Assembly (NCBI GenBank): GCA_965197415.1
Contig: OZ240207.1
Location: 868,001 to 932,000 of the forward strand
Length of the DNA: 64,000 nt
Source of the DNA: DAOUJI01 sp965197415
GTDB taxonomy: Bacteria > Chloroflexota > Dehalococcoidia > Lucifugimonadales > JAGWBF01
Reading direction: 5' to 3'
Part shown: in pieces, positions 7,020-15,982 of the stretch
Position numbering within the stretch: position 1 is the first letter of the stretch
Layout of the letters: each line of letters starts with the position of its first letter
Position numbers and translations under genes: made by a program
Notes under the pieces: generated by a model
Told to the model about the DNA's origin: nothing
The model's database searches: none
The model's input: only the letters and a program-made list of their open reading frames with translations

Positions 7020-10000
7020 CTACGCCTCTCCGATCCTAAGGACTCTTTGCACCTCGACTCGTCCATTCAACCAGAACGACCATGCTAGGGATAGGGCCGT
7101 AACCCCTACGAGGGCCAGAGACAGTATAAGGAGCGACAACGAATTCGTCTTGAGGGTCATAGGCGGAACGATTCGCGTCCCTTGTTCCGCCACTTCCAAC
7201 ACCGGCAGCAAACCCACTCCCATCCACACCCCGGCTAGAGTTCCAAGCCCCAGGCCCAACGCCACTATTAGAAGCAAGTCGAACCATGCTACAGCGTTTA
7301 TCTGGAGATTGGAGAAACCGATGGCACGAAGCAATGCGAATTCGGTCTTCCTTTCCTGGATATTCACATAGCAAAAGAGCATCACAGCCGTAGCGTTGAC
7401 CAACAACAGAGCCATGAACATTATCGACAACATGCCGCCCCATCCGGCGTTCACCAAGGGTTGGTCAAGACGCTCCTCTACGATGTCCGCTGCAACGTGA
7501 GTTTCCACCACTCTAATTCCAGAGCTTTCCAGGAGGGCGGCTGCTCCGTCGGCGTAATCACCGCTTCCGTCCAGACTCATCCACAACTCGTTGCTGCCGC
7601 CCACCAGGTTCCTTGCATGTAGGTTCACGTAGTGGTTGAGGGCCGCCAAGTCAACTACGACAAAAGGCGTCTTTTCTGGGTCCTTCATAGTCGGGAAATA
7701 CTCGACAACGCCGGTGATCTCTATGGGAAAGGCCGTGGTGAGTCCAAAGACGCCAACCCGGTCTCCCGGTTCGGCCTCGGCCACGTCCAGGAACGAACTG
7801 CTCACCAAGGCTGGAATGGGAGGCTCACCGGCTCCGGTCTTGACACCTCGAATTCCCGTTCCTCCTGGGGACCAGGTGAACCTGGCGGAGCTTTGCCTGC
7901 CGTCTCTTGCCGCCGCCTTAGTCTCTTCCAGATAGTAGAGGCCCGGTTTGGAATAGTCATCCAGAGCGTGCCACTGTTCTACCGACTCGAAAGAATCGAG
8001 AACTTGCTCTCCTCGAGAGGTTGTCACCGCAAAATCGCTCAACAGCAGACTCCCTGACCCGGATGAGCTTCCGAACCCGGACGTGGAACCGTGGATGGCC
8101 AGCGCACGGTAGGGCGGGACAACGTGAGGCGGCGGTATTCTGTTCCTGGAGCTCCGGCCCAGCACCACTGGAGATATCGGGGCTTGCAGCTTCATCCAGC
8201 CAGTGAAGTCCAGCCTCCCCAATTCGGTGTCGAAATAGGTTCCCCTGGAATCCTGGAGGCGCACATAGAGCCGGTTTCGCGTATCGGGTCTCGTGCGGTT
8301 GACCCACAGGGACAGACCGGAAGCGTCTTCGGGCAAAGGGATTCCGCTGTCGTCCAGACCCAGGGACCCCGTGGCGGACCTGAGAATGCTAAGGGCATCC
8401 TTCAAGTCTCCTTCTCTTGAGAAGTCGGACCTTTCCCAGACCACCTCTCCAATTCTCTCTGAGTCCACCCCAATGATGGCCAGATTGCCCGTGTTGAACC
8501 CGGTGGTTAGAGGACTCCCAGAGGTGCGCTTGACCTCCGCCGCTTCGACCAATCCGTCCACCCCCTCCACGGCCTCCGCCAGCCCCAGCGTTGGCCGGTA
8601 TTGCCGGGAAACCGTATATTCCAGCCTGAGGTCGGCTCCCGACTCGTAGAGTCCTCGGTCACGCTGGCTGCCCTCCAGAGTGGAACTGAAAGAGCTTCCC
8701 AGGACGCCCAACGCGACGCCCATTATCAGCAGTACGACCATCGAGCCGGGGACTATTGGGTCTCTGGACACATGCCTCATAGCCTGCAAGAGCCAAGGGG
8801 GTGCAACGGGCTGCATCAAGTTTGCAGCCAAGCTGAATGCCATCGGCAGGAAACGCATCACAATCAAGGCGAAAGCGATCAGACCCAACACGGGTCCAAT
8901 CAGGAGCGTAAAGTCAATCGCGGCGCCGTCAGGTCCTATGGACCGCACCAGCACAGTTTCTCTTGTCTGAAGCTGCCACCAGAGAAGGCCTATCAACACC
9001 AATAGGAGCAGGTCCAGATAATAACGGTGGATAAAGGGCACACTTGGAGGCCGGGCGCCTGTTTGGCGCAGCTCAACTATGCCATGTCGGGCCGCCATTA
9101 CGGAGGCGATGGTGAAAACACTTACGGCCATCAAGGCGCCTGCCAAACCCAGCAGAATGGCCCCGGTTGATAGGCTTGTGGCCGGAAGTTCTCCACTGAC
9201 TCCCACGTCAAAGAAAAGTCCTCCCAACGCCCGGGACACTCCGACACCAAGGGCCAATCCCACCACCAATGCCGGCCCTGCCAGCAACAGCCCTTCCACG
9301 GCAGCCAGCGTCCCTATCTGAAGACTGGTTGACCCGCGGCTTTTCATCAGGGAAATTTCGTTGGAACGGGACTTTACGATTAATCCCGTCATAAGCGCCA
9401 TGAAATATATGAGGATGACTGTGACCAGGAACACTAACAGGAACAGAGGAACCCTGGCCAGAAGCAGCCTCTGTTCATAGCGGTCCAACACGTCGTCCAG
9501 CGTGACGCGGATGGAGCCGTTGGGAACATTGGCCGGCACGTCGAACTGAAGACTGGCAAGCATTCTCTGCAGCTGACCTACCTCATTGGCTGTGACGCTC
9601 TGTCTGTCCAGGAAGTAGAACCATATGGTGTCGAACTGGAGGCCAGGATATGCCCCCGCTGCGATATTGGTGATGGCGGGTTCCGAGGTGAACATGTGCA
9701 CCATCGGGAATTCGTTCCTGGTCGAGTTGAAAGCGTAGGTGTTCCCGTACCAGAACTCATCTTGTAGGTCCAGCGCCTTGAAAACTCCGACTATCTCCAC
9801 CGCAACCGGAGCCTTTTTAGTGTTTCCTGACGCCGGAAATATCTCCATTCTGTCGCCAACGTCCAAGTCCAAGATCGAGGCTCCCTCCTCCTCCAGAGCA
9901 ACCTCCAGGACTCCGTCATCACCGACGCCTCGAGAATTGGGCCGTTCGCCCCTGAGCAGTTCCACTCTGTCGGCAGCCCTTCCGGGCGGGTTGTCGAGCA

Positions 10001-10427
10001 TACCCTGCAAATACTTGAGCCGTCCCCGGGGTCGCACTTCAAACTCCAACTCCAAATGCGGATGGCCCTGGAACAGGAAAGTGATGGTCTCGACCATGTA
10101 GACCTGCTCCCTGGTGTACTCGTCCAGCCGCCGGGTGACTCGTCCTTGCACCGTGTCCAAGGTCTTTTCGTAGACGGTGTCGTCCCTTGAGATAAACGCC
10201 GGGTCCTCCAGGTTGTTGAATGCTCGCACGGAGATGTTCGCCTCCTCTGGGGAAGCTTCCTCCAGGGTTTGTCGGAGGGCCACGTCAGCCAGCAAATCTG
10301 AGAAGACGACGCCGCTGGACATCAGGGCCACCGCGGCGGTGATGCCAATCAAGAGAGCCAGTTCAAGCTTCCAGCTTGAGATAATCCTGCGCACCGAGAT
10401 TATGTATGCCAGCTTGAGGAACGACAT
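7020..10427 (-). CDS. Giant FtsX-like ABC permease (second of two)
   Basis: A 1135-residue permease, about twice the size of MacB or LolC/E. One membrane helix lies near residues 15-35, then a large extracytoplasmic domain, a block of about six helices between roughly 325 and 580 (for example FLLVFLVTVILIYFMALMTGLIV and MVVLLIMGVALGVLGSSF), a second extracytoplasmic domain of about 400 residues, and three C-terminal helices. This is a duplicated FtsX arrangement. The segment KSRGSTSLQIG resembles the coupling motif that contacts the ATPase. It starts five bases after the other permease stops, so the two are probably a heterodimer. The cargo is unknown: lipid, lipoprotein or peptide export are all possible. 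Confidence 0.87.
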   Translation of the reverse strand: MSFLKLAYIISVRRIISSWKLELALLIGITAAVALMSSGVVFSDLLADVALRQTLEEASPEEANISVRAFNNLEDPAFISRDDTVYEKTLDTVQGRVTRRLDEYTREQVYMVETITFLFQGHPHLELEFEVRPRGRLKYLQGMLDNPPGRAADRVELLRGERPNSRGVGDDGVLEVALEEEGASILDLDVGDRMEIFPASGNTKKAPVAVEIVGVFKALDLQDEFWYGNTYAFNSTRNEFPMVHMFTSEPAITNIAAGAYPGLQFDTIWFYFLDRQSVTANEVGQLQRMLASLQFDVPANVPNGSIRVTLDDVLDRYEQRLLLARVPLFLLVFLVTVILIYFMALMTGLIVKSRSNEISLMKSRGSTSLQIGTLAAVEGLLLAGPALVVGLALGVGVSRALGGLFFDVGVSGELPATSLSTGAILLGLAGALMAVSVFTIASVMAARHGIVELRQTGARPPSVPFIHRYYLDLLLLVLIGLLWWQLQTRETVLVRSIGPDGAAIDFTLLIGPVLGLIAFALIVMRFLPMAFSLAANLMQPVAPPWLLQAMRHVSRDPIVPGSMVVLLIMGVALGVLGSSFSSTLEGSQRDRGLYESGADLRLEYTVSRQYRPTLGLAEAVEGVDGLVEAAEVKRTSGSPLTTGFNTGNLAIIGVDSERIGEVVWERSDFSREGDLKDALSILRSATGSLGLDDSGIPLPEDASGLSLWVNRTRPDTRNRLYVRLQDSRGTYFDTELGRLDFTGWMKLQAPISPVVLGRSSRNRIPPPHVVPPYRALAIHGSTSGFGSSSGSGSLLLSDFAVTTSRGEQVLDSFESVEQWHALDDYSKPGLYYLEETKAAARDGRQSSARFTWSPGGTGIRGVKTGAGEPPIPALVSSSFLDVAEAEPGDRVGVFGLTTAFPIEITGVVEYFPTMKDPEKTPFVVVDLAALNHYVNLHARNLVGGSNELWMSLDGSGDYADGAAALLESSGIRVVETHVAADIVEERLDQPLVNAGWGGMLSIMFMALLLVNATAVMLFCYVNIQERKTEFALLRAIGFSNLQINAVAWFDLLLIVALGLGLGTLAGVWMGVGLLPVLEVAEQGTRIVPPMTLKTNSLSLLILSLALVGVTALSLAWSFWLNGRVEVQRVLRIGEA

Positions 10428-10432
10428 GCTTT

Positions 10433-13400
10433 CTATTGCCCGCTCCGAAGAGCTTCCGTCTGGTCCAGCCTGCCGGCCATCAGGGCTGTAAACAACACCG
10501 CCGCCGCCAGCACGATTCCCAAGTCCACAGCCAGAGCGGTCATTAGCAGCCCGTCATAGGTGGTTATCATTGGAGGAAGTATATCGCGGCCCGTGAGTGT
10601 GGTGTCCAACAACCCCAAGGTCCATCGGCTTATTCCGTAACCCAGGGCCGCTCCCATCCCCACCGCCAAAACGGCGCTCAACAGCCGCTCCACTGTCAGA
10701 GACATTATCAACTGCCTGCGGGAGAACCCCAAAGCTCTGACCACCGTCAAGTCAATCTGGGCAGTGCGCACCGACACCGCGGCGAAGATACCCAGAGCCA
10801 GCGCAACCGCCAGGGTCAACGACGATAGGCTAACCAGGGCCAGGGAATTCCATCCCCCTCCTTCGAGGGGATTGCTGGCAGCCAGCTCCTCATAGGCCCG
10901 GCTGTCCCTGATGCGCACCGAACCCGATAGTCTGCTGACGTTCTCCGCGTTAATTGATTCGATAATGGAGCCCCTGGGGGTTGAGGAATCAAGGCCCAGC
11001 CACAGCTCATTCGGACGGGGCAGGCGCTTGCCGTTGGGCATCCGGCTCACCAGGCGGTCATAGTCCCGATGGGACACAATCAAAAAGGGGCTTAGTCCGG
11101 GGTCCAGGGTCGGGAAGTAACGAGCCGTTGCCCTGATGTCCAGCGTCAACAGAGGCTCGTTTGCCCAGATGCGTTGGTGCTGGCCCACGACATATCCGGG
11201 CCCTCCGATCGCAGGCAGCGGGTACACGCCAGGCGGTATGAATATGCCCTTCGGCGGCTGTCCCATAGAGCGCGCCCAGGCCAGCCTAATTCCCTGCGCG
11301 CCGCTCCTGGCAGCTCTATCAGACAGAGTCATCACGTCTGGTTCTCGAACCGCATTGGGAAGAAGACGCCACCCAAGAGTGGTCAACTCAGACTCGAACC
11401 CTTCGATCACAAGCCCGTCCGGCCCGCCAACACCAGGCCCTTTGGCCGTGACGTCGTCAAGGTGAACGACACCCCCTGGAGTCTGGGTTGCTGATCCCCT
11501 GTTGGGCAACGTCGCGAATATAGACACCAGCCCAAAGGGTTCCCGGAATTTCTGCACCGAAGGGAGGGAACCTTCCAGAAAGGTCCAGCCAGCGCCGGGA
11601 ATCAGGCGCCCTTCCTCCCCCTCCACGGACTTGTCGTACAGTATCAAGCTGTGGTGAATCCCAATCGAGTCAGAGACCCTGGCCCATATCGTGATTTGCG
11701 AGTGGTCTTCCCTAAGTTCGCTGCCGTCGACCCATACTCCAATCGTCTCAGCGCCGAGCGGGACAGTCACCGAATCCATCTCCGGCGTCTCAGTGGTCCG
11801 GATCGACGACATCAGACCTTCCAGGCTATCGTCGGCGAAATCGCTCCTGAACCAGGCTGTTTTCGGCAGGGTGGCGGGGTCAACTGCCACCAACGTGGCG
11901 CCGGATCGGGTCACCCTGTCCGCCATACGCACAGGGAACCAGGAAAACGGACTGACAGCCTCGACCCCGTCCAAGGCAGCCAGCGAATCGACGGTCTCCT
12001 GGTGGAAAGCGCCTGGATCTATCAGCGCCAGGTCTCCTCCAGACCGGTACAGGGACTGGTGACTGGAACTGCTGGCCACGGTTGACTGGAAAGTGGCGGC
12101 GAACACTCCCACCGCCGCGGCAACCATCAGCATAATAAAGACGGCGCCGTAGGGCACGGGATCACGCGCCGCCCTCCGGAGCGCGAAGTCCACCCATGCC
12201 GGCGCCGCAACGCTGCTCAGCCAGGCAGCAAAACGGTACAGGAAGGGAACGAGCCGGAAGGTAAAGAGGGCTGCCCCGAGGAGCAGCAACACAGGACCTA
12301 GACGCAGAGTGAGATCGCCTTCCAAGGCGCCGCTCAGCACGTCTCTCTCCAGAAACCCGCCTCTCTGCTCTATCTGCCACCAGAGGAACCCCACGACTAC
12401 CAGGACCAACAAGTCCAAGTAGTAACGCTGCACGATGGGCTTATCAGGGGGCCTGGAGCGGAATCTCAGGAACTCCACCAGTCCGATCCTCGCCAGTCCA
12501 GCCCCTGTAACGGCTATGACAACCAGGCTCAGGACGCCTCCTAATGCGCCGATTAGGTACATGTCCTTGCTGAGACCCACGGGGATGGTCCGCCCCAACC
12601 CCGCAGGGTCGATGCCCTCCGCCAGCAAGAATTTCACCAGCGCCCAGGCAATCAACGGTCCAAGGGCCATGGCCGCCAGGACCAGCCCTACCCCTTCTGC
12701 GGTCAGCAGCCCAACCAACTGCTTACCGCTGGCTCCGCGGCTCTTGAAGAGACCCGCTTCAGCCGACTGGATGCGGGCCACCGAACTTAGTGTCACAGCC
12801 AGAAAATAAAGAATCACCAACCCCACCATGGAGACGAACAAGAAAATGCCCACCCTGGCTTCCAACAGCTCTACCTGGAATTCCTGCAGCGTGGTATCCA
12901 GGGCGGTTAGCACCAGGGTCCTTGGATAGCTCTTGTTGAGATCCGTCTCCAGGTTGAACAAGGCGTCTATCGTGGGTTGCACCAGTGATGCGTCAATCAG
13001 ACCTCTTTCCACATCGTAGAGCCACGAGAAATTGCCTACCAATAGAGGGAATCTCTGACCCAAGCCCTGGAAAAAGTCGCCCTCTCTGATGACCACCGGG
13101 ACTATCGACGGTCCGAAAGGTGGGTTGACAATATTGAAGTAGGTGGAAGACTGGCCCGCCCAATACTCCTCGCGAGCGTCCAGAGGCTCGGCGATTCCGA
13201 CGATGTCCAAAGTTAGTCCTTGGGACGGATCGAATGCGAAGGGCAAGAGGAACACCTTAGTCCCAACATCCCATCCGAGTCTGGTGGCCACGTCGACTCC
13301 GACAACCGTTTCAATCTCCAGGCCGCCGTCGTGGGCTGCGGGGGCTTTCGATGGCCACCTGCCGGCGGTAAGCCTGGAATGGTTCTCGATGTCCGTCAGG

Positions 13401-13801
13401 AAATAGACCTGGCCTACCGGGCCGCCCTGAGAAGGTGGGGTCCCGTCAAGGGCCTGAACGAAGGGCAAGTCCGGTGTGGTGCGTCCGCTCCGCTGGTGAC
13501 CGTCGGCTAAAGCGTACCCCAAGGCGACGGCTGTTCCGTCTTCTATAGTGGAACGGAGAACAGGGTAGTCAGTGGGCTCCAGAGGCCTGTTCTGGGCGAT
13601 GATATGGAGGTTGATGGATATGGACGGAGTAGTCTCCAGCGCGTAAATCAGGCCGCCTTCGGCCAGAGCGTTCGAGTGCCCTGCCCCTACGGCCATGATT
13701 GTCACCGACGCCAGAGCGCCAAAACCAGCCACCGCCAACAACATCCACGAGGACTTGAGGCGCTTGGGCAATAGCCATAGTAGAACTTTCAGCGAACCCA
13801 T
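10433..13801 (-). CDS. Giant FtsX-like ABC permease (first of two)
   Basis: A 1122-residue permease with the same plan as its downstream partner: an N-terminal helix (MLLAVAGFGALASVTIMAVGA), a large outside domain, a central block of helices (FLFVSMVGLVILYFLAVTL, LLTAEGVGLVLAAMALGPLIAWAL, MYLIGALGGVLSLVVIAVTGAG, YYLDLLVLVVVGFLWW), a second outside domain and three C-terminal helices. The motif FKSRGASGKQLVG matches the equivalent segment of the partner and is the likely ATPase contact. The shared YYLDLL..V.GFLWWQ segment shows that the two permeases are paralogues. It heads the ABC set; no MacA-like adaptor or outer-membrane channel is encoded nearby. Confidence 0.87.
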   Translation of the reverse strand: MGSLKVLLWLLPKRLKSSWMLLAVAGFGALASVTIMAVGAGHSNALAEGGLIYALETTPSISINLHIIAQNRPLEPTDYPVLRSTIEDGTAVALGYALADGHQRSGRTTPDLPFVQALDGTPPSQGGPVGQVYFLTDIENHSRLTAGRWPSKAPAAHDGGLEIETVVGVDVATRLGWDVGTKVFLLPFAFDPSQGLTLDIVGIAEPLDAREEYWAGQSSTYFNIVNPPFGPSIVPVVIREGDFFQGLGQRFPLLVGNFSWLYDVERGLIDASLVQPTIDALFNLETDLNKSYPRTLVLTALDTTLQEFQVELLEARVGIFLFVSMVGLVILYFLAVTLSSVARIQSAEAGLFKSRGASGKQLVGLLTAEGVGLVLAAMALGPLIAWALVKFLLAEGIDPAGLGRTIPVGLSKDMYLIGALGGVLSLVVIAVTGAGLARIGLVEFLRFRSRPPDKPIVQRYYLDLLVLVVVGFLWWQIEQRGGFLERDVLSGALEGDLTLRLGPVLLLLGAALFTFRLVPFLYRFAAWLSSVAAPAWVDFALRRAARDPVPYGAVFIMLMVAAAVGVFAATFQSTVASSSSHQSLYRSGGDLALIDPGAFHQETVDSLAALDGVEAVSPFSWFPVRMADRVTRSGATLVAVDPATLPKTAWFRSDFADDSLEGLMSSIRTTETPEMDSVTVPLGAETIGVWVDGSELREDHSQITIWARVSDSIGIHHSLILYDKSVEGEEGRLIPGAGWTFLEGSLPSVQKFREPFGLVSIFATLPNRGSATQTPGGVVHLDDVTAKGPGVGGPDGLVIEGFESELTTLGWRLLPNAVREPDVMTLSDRAARSGAQGIRLAWARSMGQPPKGIFIPPGVYPLPAIGGPGYVVGQHQRIWANEPLLTLDIRATARYFPTLDPGLSPFLIVSHRDYDRLVSRMPNGKRLPRPNELWLGLDSSTPRGSIIESINAENVSRLSGSVRIRDSRAYEELAASNPLEGGGWNSLALVSLSSLTLAVALALGIFAAVSVRTAQIDLTVVRALGFSRRQLIMSLTVERLLSAVLAVGMGAALGYGISRWTLGLLDTTLTGRDILPPMITTYDGLLMTALAVDLGIVLAAAVLFTALMAGRLDQTEALRSGQ

Positions 13802-13909
13802 GACGTGTGAGCATCAGAGTAACCCGTATCCATGCGCGTAGGGAAGGGGCAAGACACTCGTCTTGGGACGCATACGAATATTGGCGGCAGCCGCCCTGGC
13901 TTCCTGGGC

Positions 13910-14407
13910 CTATTCGCCCTCGGCAGTCCGTTTTCGCGGAAAGACATGACTTCGAGCGGCCCGGGCCTCGGCGGCTGCTTTCAATCTCGCCATATGGTCT
14001 TGGATGATGGAGTTGTACTTCGAACGGGCGTAGGTCAAGGCGATGAGCCAACCTACTCCTGGCAGAAACGGCGCCTTGTATTCTATAACACCCCAATAGC
14101 TGAGTCGGCAGCCATCGTCTGTGTCCTCAAGTGTAAAGGCCTCTTCCGAAAAGCTTAAGGGGCCTTCGAGGTGTTGGTAGGTGATGCGTTCAGGAGGGTA
14201 GAGGACGACCCGTTCAACGGTGCGATAGACCTTGGACCCCGACGGAGTAAGGAATTCTGCAATGATTTCGCCGCCGTTTCGTTCTACGACCCGCGAAGAC
14301 TCGTTCCCGCCCGGCAGACTGCCCTTGCCGATGGCGCTGAGCATCTGGAAGACCAACTCCCTGGGAGCGTCGATAAAGATTTCCTGAGTTTTTAGGCTAA
14401 CCTTCAT
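13910..14407 (-). CDS. SRPBCC (START/polyketide cyclase-like) fold protein
   Basis: A 165-residue protein with the SRPBCC helix-grip pattern: it opens with a beta strand and the FIDAPRELVFQML segment, has alternating strands in the middle (VYRTVERVVLYPPERITYQHLEGPL), and ends in a long amphipathic helix (SIIQDHMARLKAAAEARAA). Proteins of this fold bind hydrophobic ligands or lipids in a central cavity. There is no signal peptide, so it should be cytoplasmic. It lies 108 bases upstream of the ABC permease genes on the same strand and may be transcribed with them. Ligand and reaction cannot be inferred. Confidence 0.75.
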   Translation of the reverse strand: MKVSLKTQEIFIDAPRELVFQMLSAIGKGSLPGGNESSRVVERNGGEIIAEFLTPSGSKVYRTVERVVLYPPERITYQHLEGPLSFSEEAFTLEDTDDGCRLSYWGVIEYKAPFLPGVGWLIALTYARSKYNSIIQDHMARLKAAAEARAARSHVFPRKRTAEGE

Positions 14408-14676
14408 CTAAATCAGCGCCGGTCGTGGAAGGGTAAGGCAAGAAGGATGTAAGGGAAGGAAACAACTAGGTTAGGGCTTAGTTTCCCTTCATTGTAACCT
14501 TTGCAGCAATAGGTGCGACGGGCAATGAAACGTGTTAGCCGAAATAATCGAGCCAGCGGGACGGCTGGTGGTATAGAAGAGGTTGGGGAGCCGTCCCGCC
14601 GGCGAAACACCCAAGCCGGAGTGAAATGGGTGGAGTTGCTCCGGCTGGTAACGTTACTCGACCTGAAAGAGGACTA
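14408..14676. other. Intergenic region with a long stem-loop
   Basis: No convincing gene is seen here. The main structure is a perfect 11-base inverted repeat, GCGGGACGGCT at 14556-14566 with AGCCGTCCCGC at 14589-14599, separated by 22 bases. It has no T-tract, so it is not a classic intrinsic terminator. The right edge is the target TA (14675-14676) of the insertion sequence. A 65-codon minus-strand open frame in this stretch looks like chance. Confidence 0.5.
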
Positions 14677-14683
14677 GGGCCTG

Positions 14684-14713
14684 TTAACACTATTAGTCGA
14701 ATTATGATACAAT
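14684..14713 (+). promoter_or_regulatory. Transposase promoter
   Basis: TTAACA at 14684-14689, within the left inverted repeat, is followed by an 18-base spacer and TACAAT at 14708-14713. The transposase ATG begins six bases later, so the message would be nearly leaderless. Confidence 0.5.
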
Positions 14714-14719
14714 TCTGGC

Positions 14720-15477
14720 ATGGAAATAACCGAAGTCCAGTTTCAACGCATCGCGCCCCATCTCCCGGTGCAGCGGGGCAATGTCAGCCTTTCGAACCTG
14801 CGAGTGCTCAACGCAATCTTGTACGTCGCCGAGCATGGCTGCAAATGGCGGGGGTTGCCGGCCCGGTTTGGCAACTGGCATACCATCTACACCCGCATGA
14901 ACCGCTGGTCCAAGAGCGGCGTACTGGACCGGATATTCGAACACCTCCAGAAGGAACAGATAGTGCGCATCAAGCTGGAGGCGGTTTCGATGGACAGCAC
15001 TACCGTCAAGGTCCATCCCGACGGCACGGGTGCGTTAAAAAAAACGGACCCCAGTCCATCGGCAAATCCCGCGGAGGTTGGACTACCAAGATTCATATGG
15101 TTGCCGCGGATGCTCGGACAGCTATAACCGTTTCCCTCTCTCCCGGACAGGCCCACGACGCACCGGAGGGGCGCAAGCTGCTGCACCATCTGGGGCCTCA
15201 GCATGGGAGCCCGTCTCTGCTGATGGACAGGGCATACGAGGGAAACGAGACCCGCCAGTTGGCGTTGGCGCTGGGGTTCACGCCCGTCGTTCCGCCGCTG
15301 AAGAGCCGGATTGACCCTTGGGAATACGACCGGGAGATATACAAGAAGCGCAACGAAATCGAGCGGCTGTTCCGTCGGCTGAAGGGATTTCGCCGCATCT
15401 TCTCTCGCTTTGACAAGCTCGACGTACTCTTCCTGGGGTTCATCCTATTCGGGTTCATCATCGATGCACTACGTTAG
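14720..15477 (+). CDS. IS5-family transposase made by -1 frameshifting
   Basis: The first frame (from ATG 14720) encodes the N-terminal helix-turn-helix region and the first catalytic Asp in VSMDSTTVKVH. The catalytic remainder is in the -1 frame: KIHMVAADA, then the second Asp in LLMDRAYEG and the Glu in the RNEIERLFRRLKGFRR motif. The shift would occur on A8 at 15037-15044 within TTAAAAAAAAC, turning GALKKT into GALKKNGPQSIGKSRGG. The fused product is about 252 residues, normal for this group. Without the shift a 135-residue product lacking two catalytic residues is made, which may restrain transposition. Overlapping two-frame transposases with A-rich slip sites are established for IS427-type elements. 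Confidence 0.9.
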
Positions 15478-15490
15478 TGTTAACAGACCC

Positions 15491-15982
15491 TAATCTATCC
15501 TCTGGGGTACAAACGGTCCCACCGGGTAGTGAACAACTGGTCGTCGACCCGATTGCGGTGCGTCCTAGGAGGCCCAGACAGCTGGGTCAAGAACGACGCA
15601 AAGCGTTCTTTCATGGCAATGAGTAGCTTGTGCCGGTGTGGATGTTCCGCGGTTGTGTCCGGTTCCTGTTTACGCAATGTCAGCGTTGCCATTGGATCCC
15701 TCTTTCTGATAGTTTTCTTAAGCGCGTCTGCATTAACGGTTCGAACTCAGTGATGTCTATTTATCAATGTAGCATACTTAACTATATCGTCTAAATGATA
15801 ATTTAATAGCCGTTCATTTGTCAACAGATATTATATGATTCGCTATATCATTATATAGATTTATCTCGCCTGGAACGCAACGGCCCCACACGCGTTGCCC
15901 AGCGTATGGCTCGCCCTTATACTCAGACTGACCTCAAATGCCCGCTGCCAACGGCGTCTCTCAGGGCCGGAAGGAGGACCCT
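15491..15982. other. Intergenic region, A+T-rich in its second half
   Basis: Between the insertion sequence and the hydrolase gene I see no firm gene. A 65-codon minus-strand frame (15495-15692, MATLTLRKQEPDTTAEHPHR...) is possible but has no family signal; its stop lies just outside the insertion sequence. Bases 15745-15870 are strikingly A+T rich with several TATA-like stretches and probably hold promoters for one or both flanking genes, though no TTGACA/TATAAT pair stands out. Confidence 0.4.

Larger units (their letters stand above)
14677..15490 (+). mobile_element. IS5-family insertion sequence, complete
   Basis: An 814-base element bounded by terminal inverted repeats GGGCCTGTTAACACTA (14677-14692) and TAGTGTTAACAGACCC (15475-15490), which match at 15 of 16 positions. 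A TA dinucleotide flanks each end (14675-14676 and 15491-15492), consistent with a TA target duplication. The single gene is a DDE transposase in two overlapping frames joined at an A8 run, typical of the IS427-like group of IS5. The transposase stop TAG lies within the right repeat. The near-perfect ends and intact gene suggest recent insertion and possible activity. Confidence 0.93.

Noticed and set aside
14413..14610. 65-codon minus-strand frame beside the insertion sequence
   Set aside because: No ribosome site or family pattern, and it overlaps a strong stem-loop.
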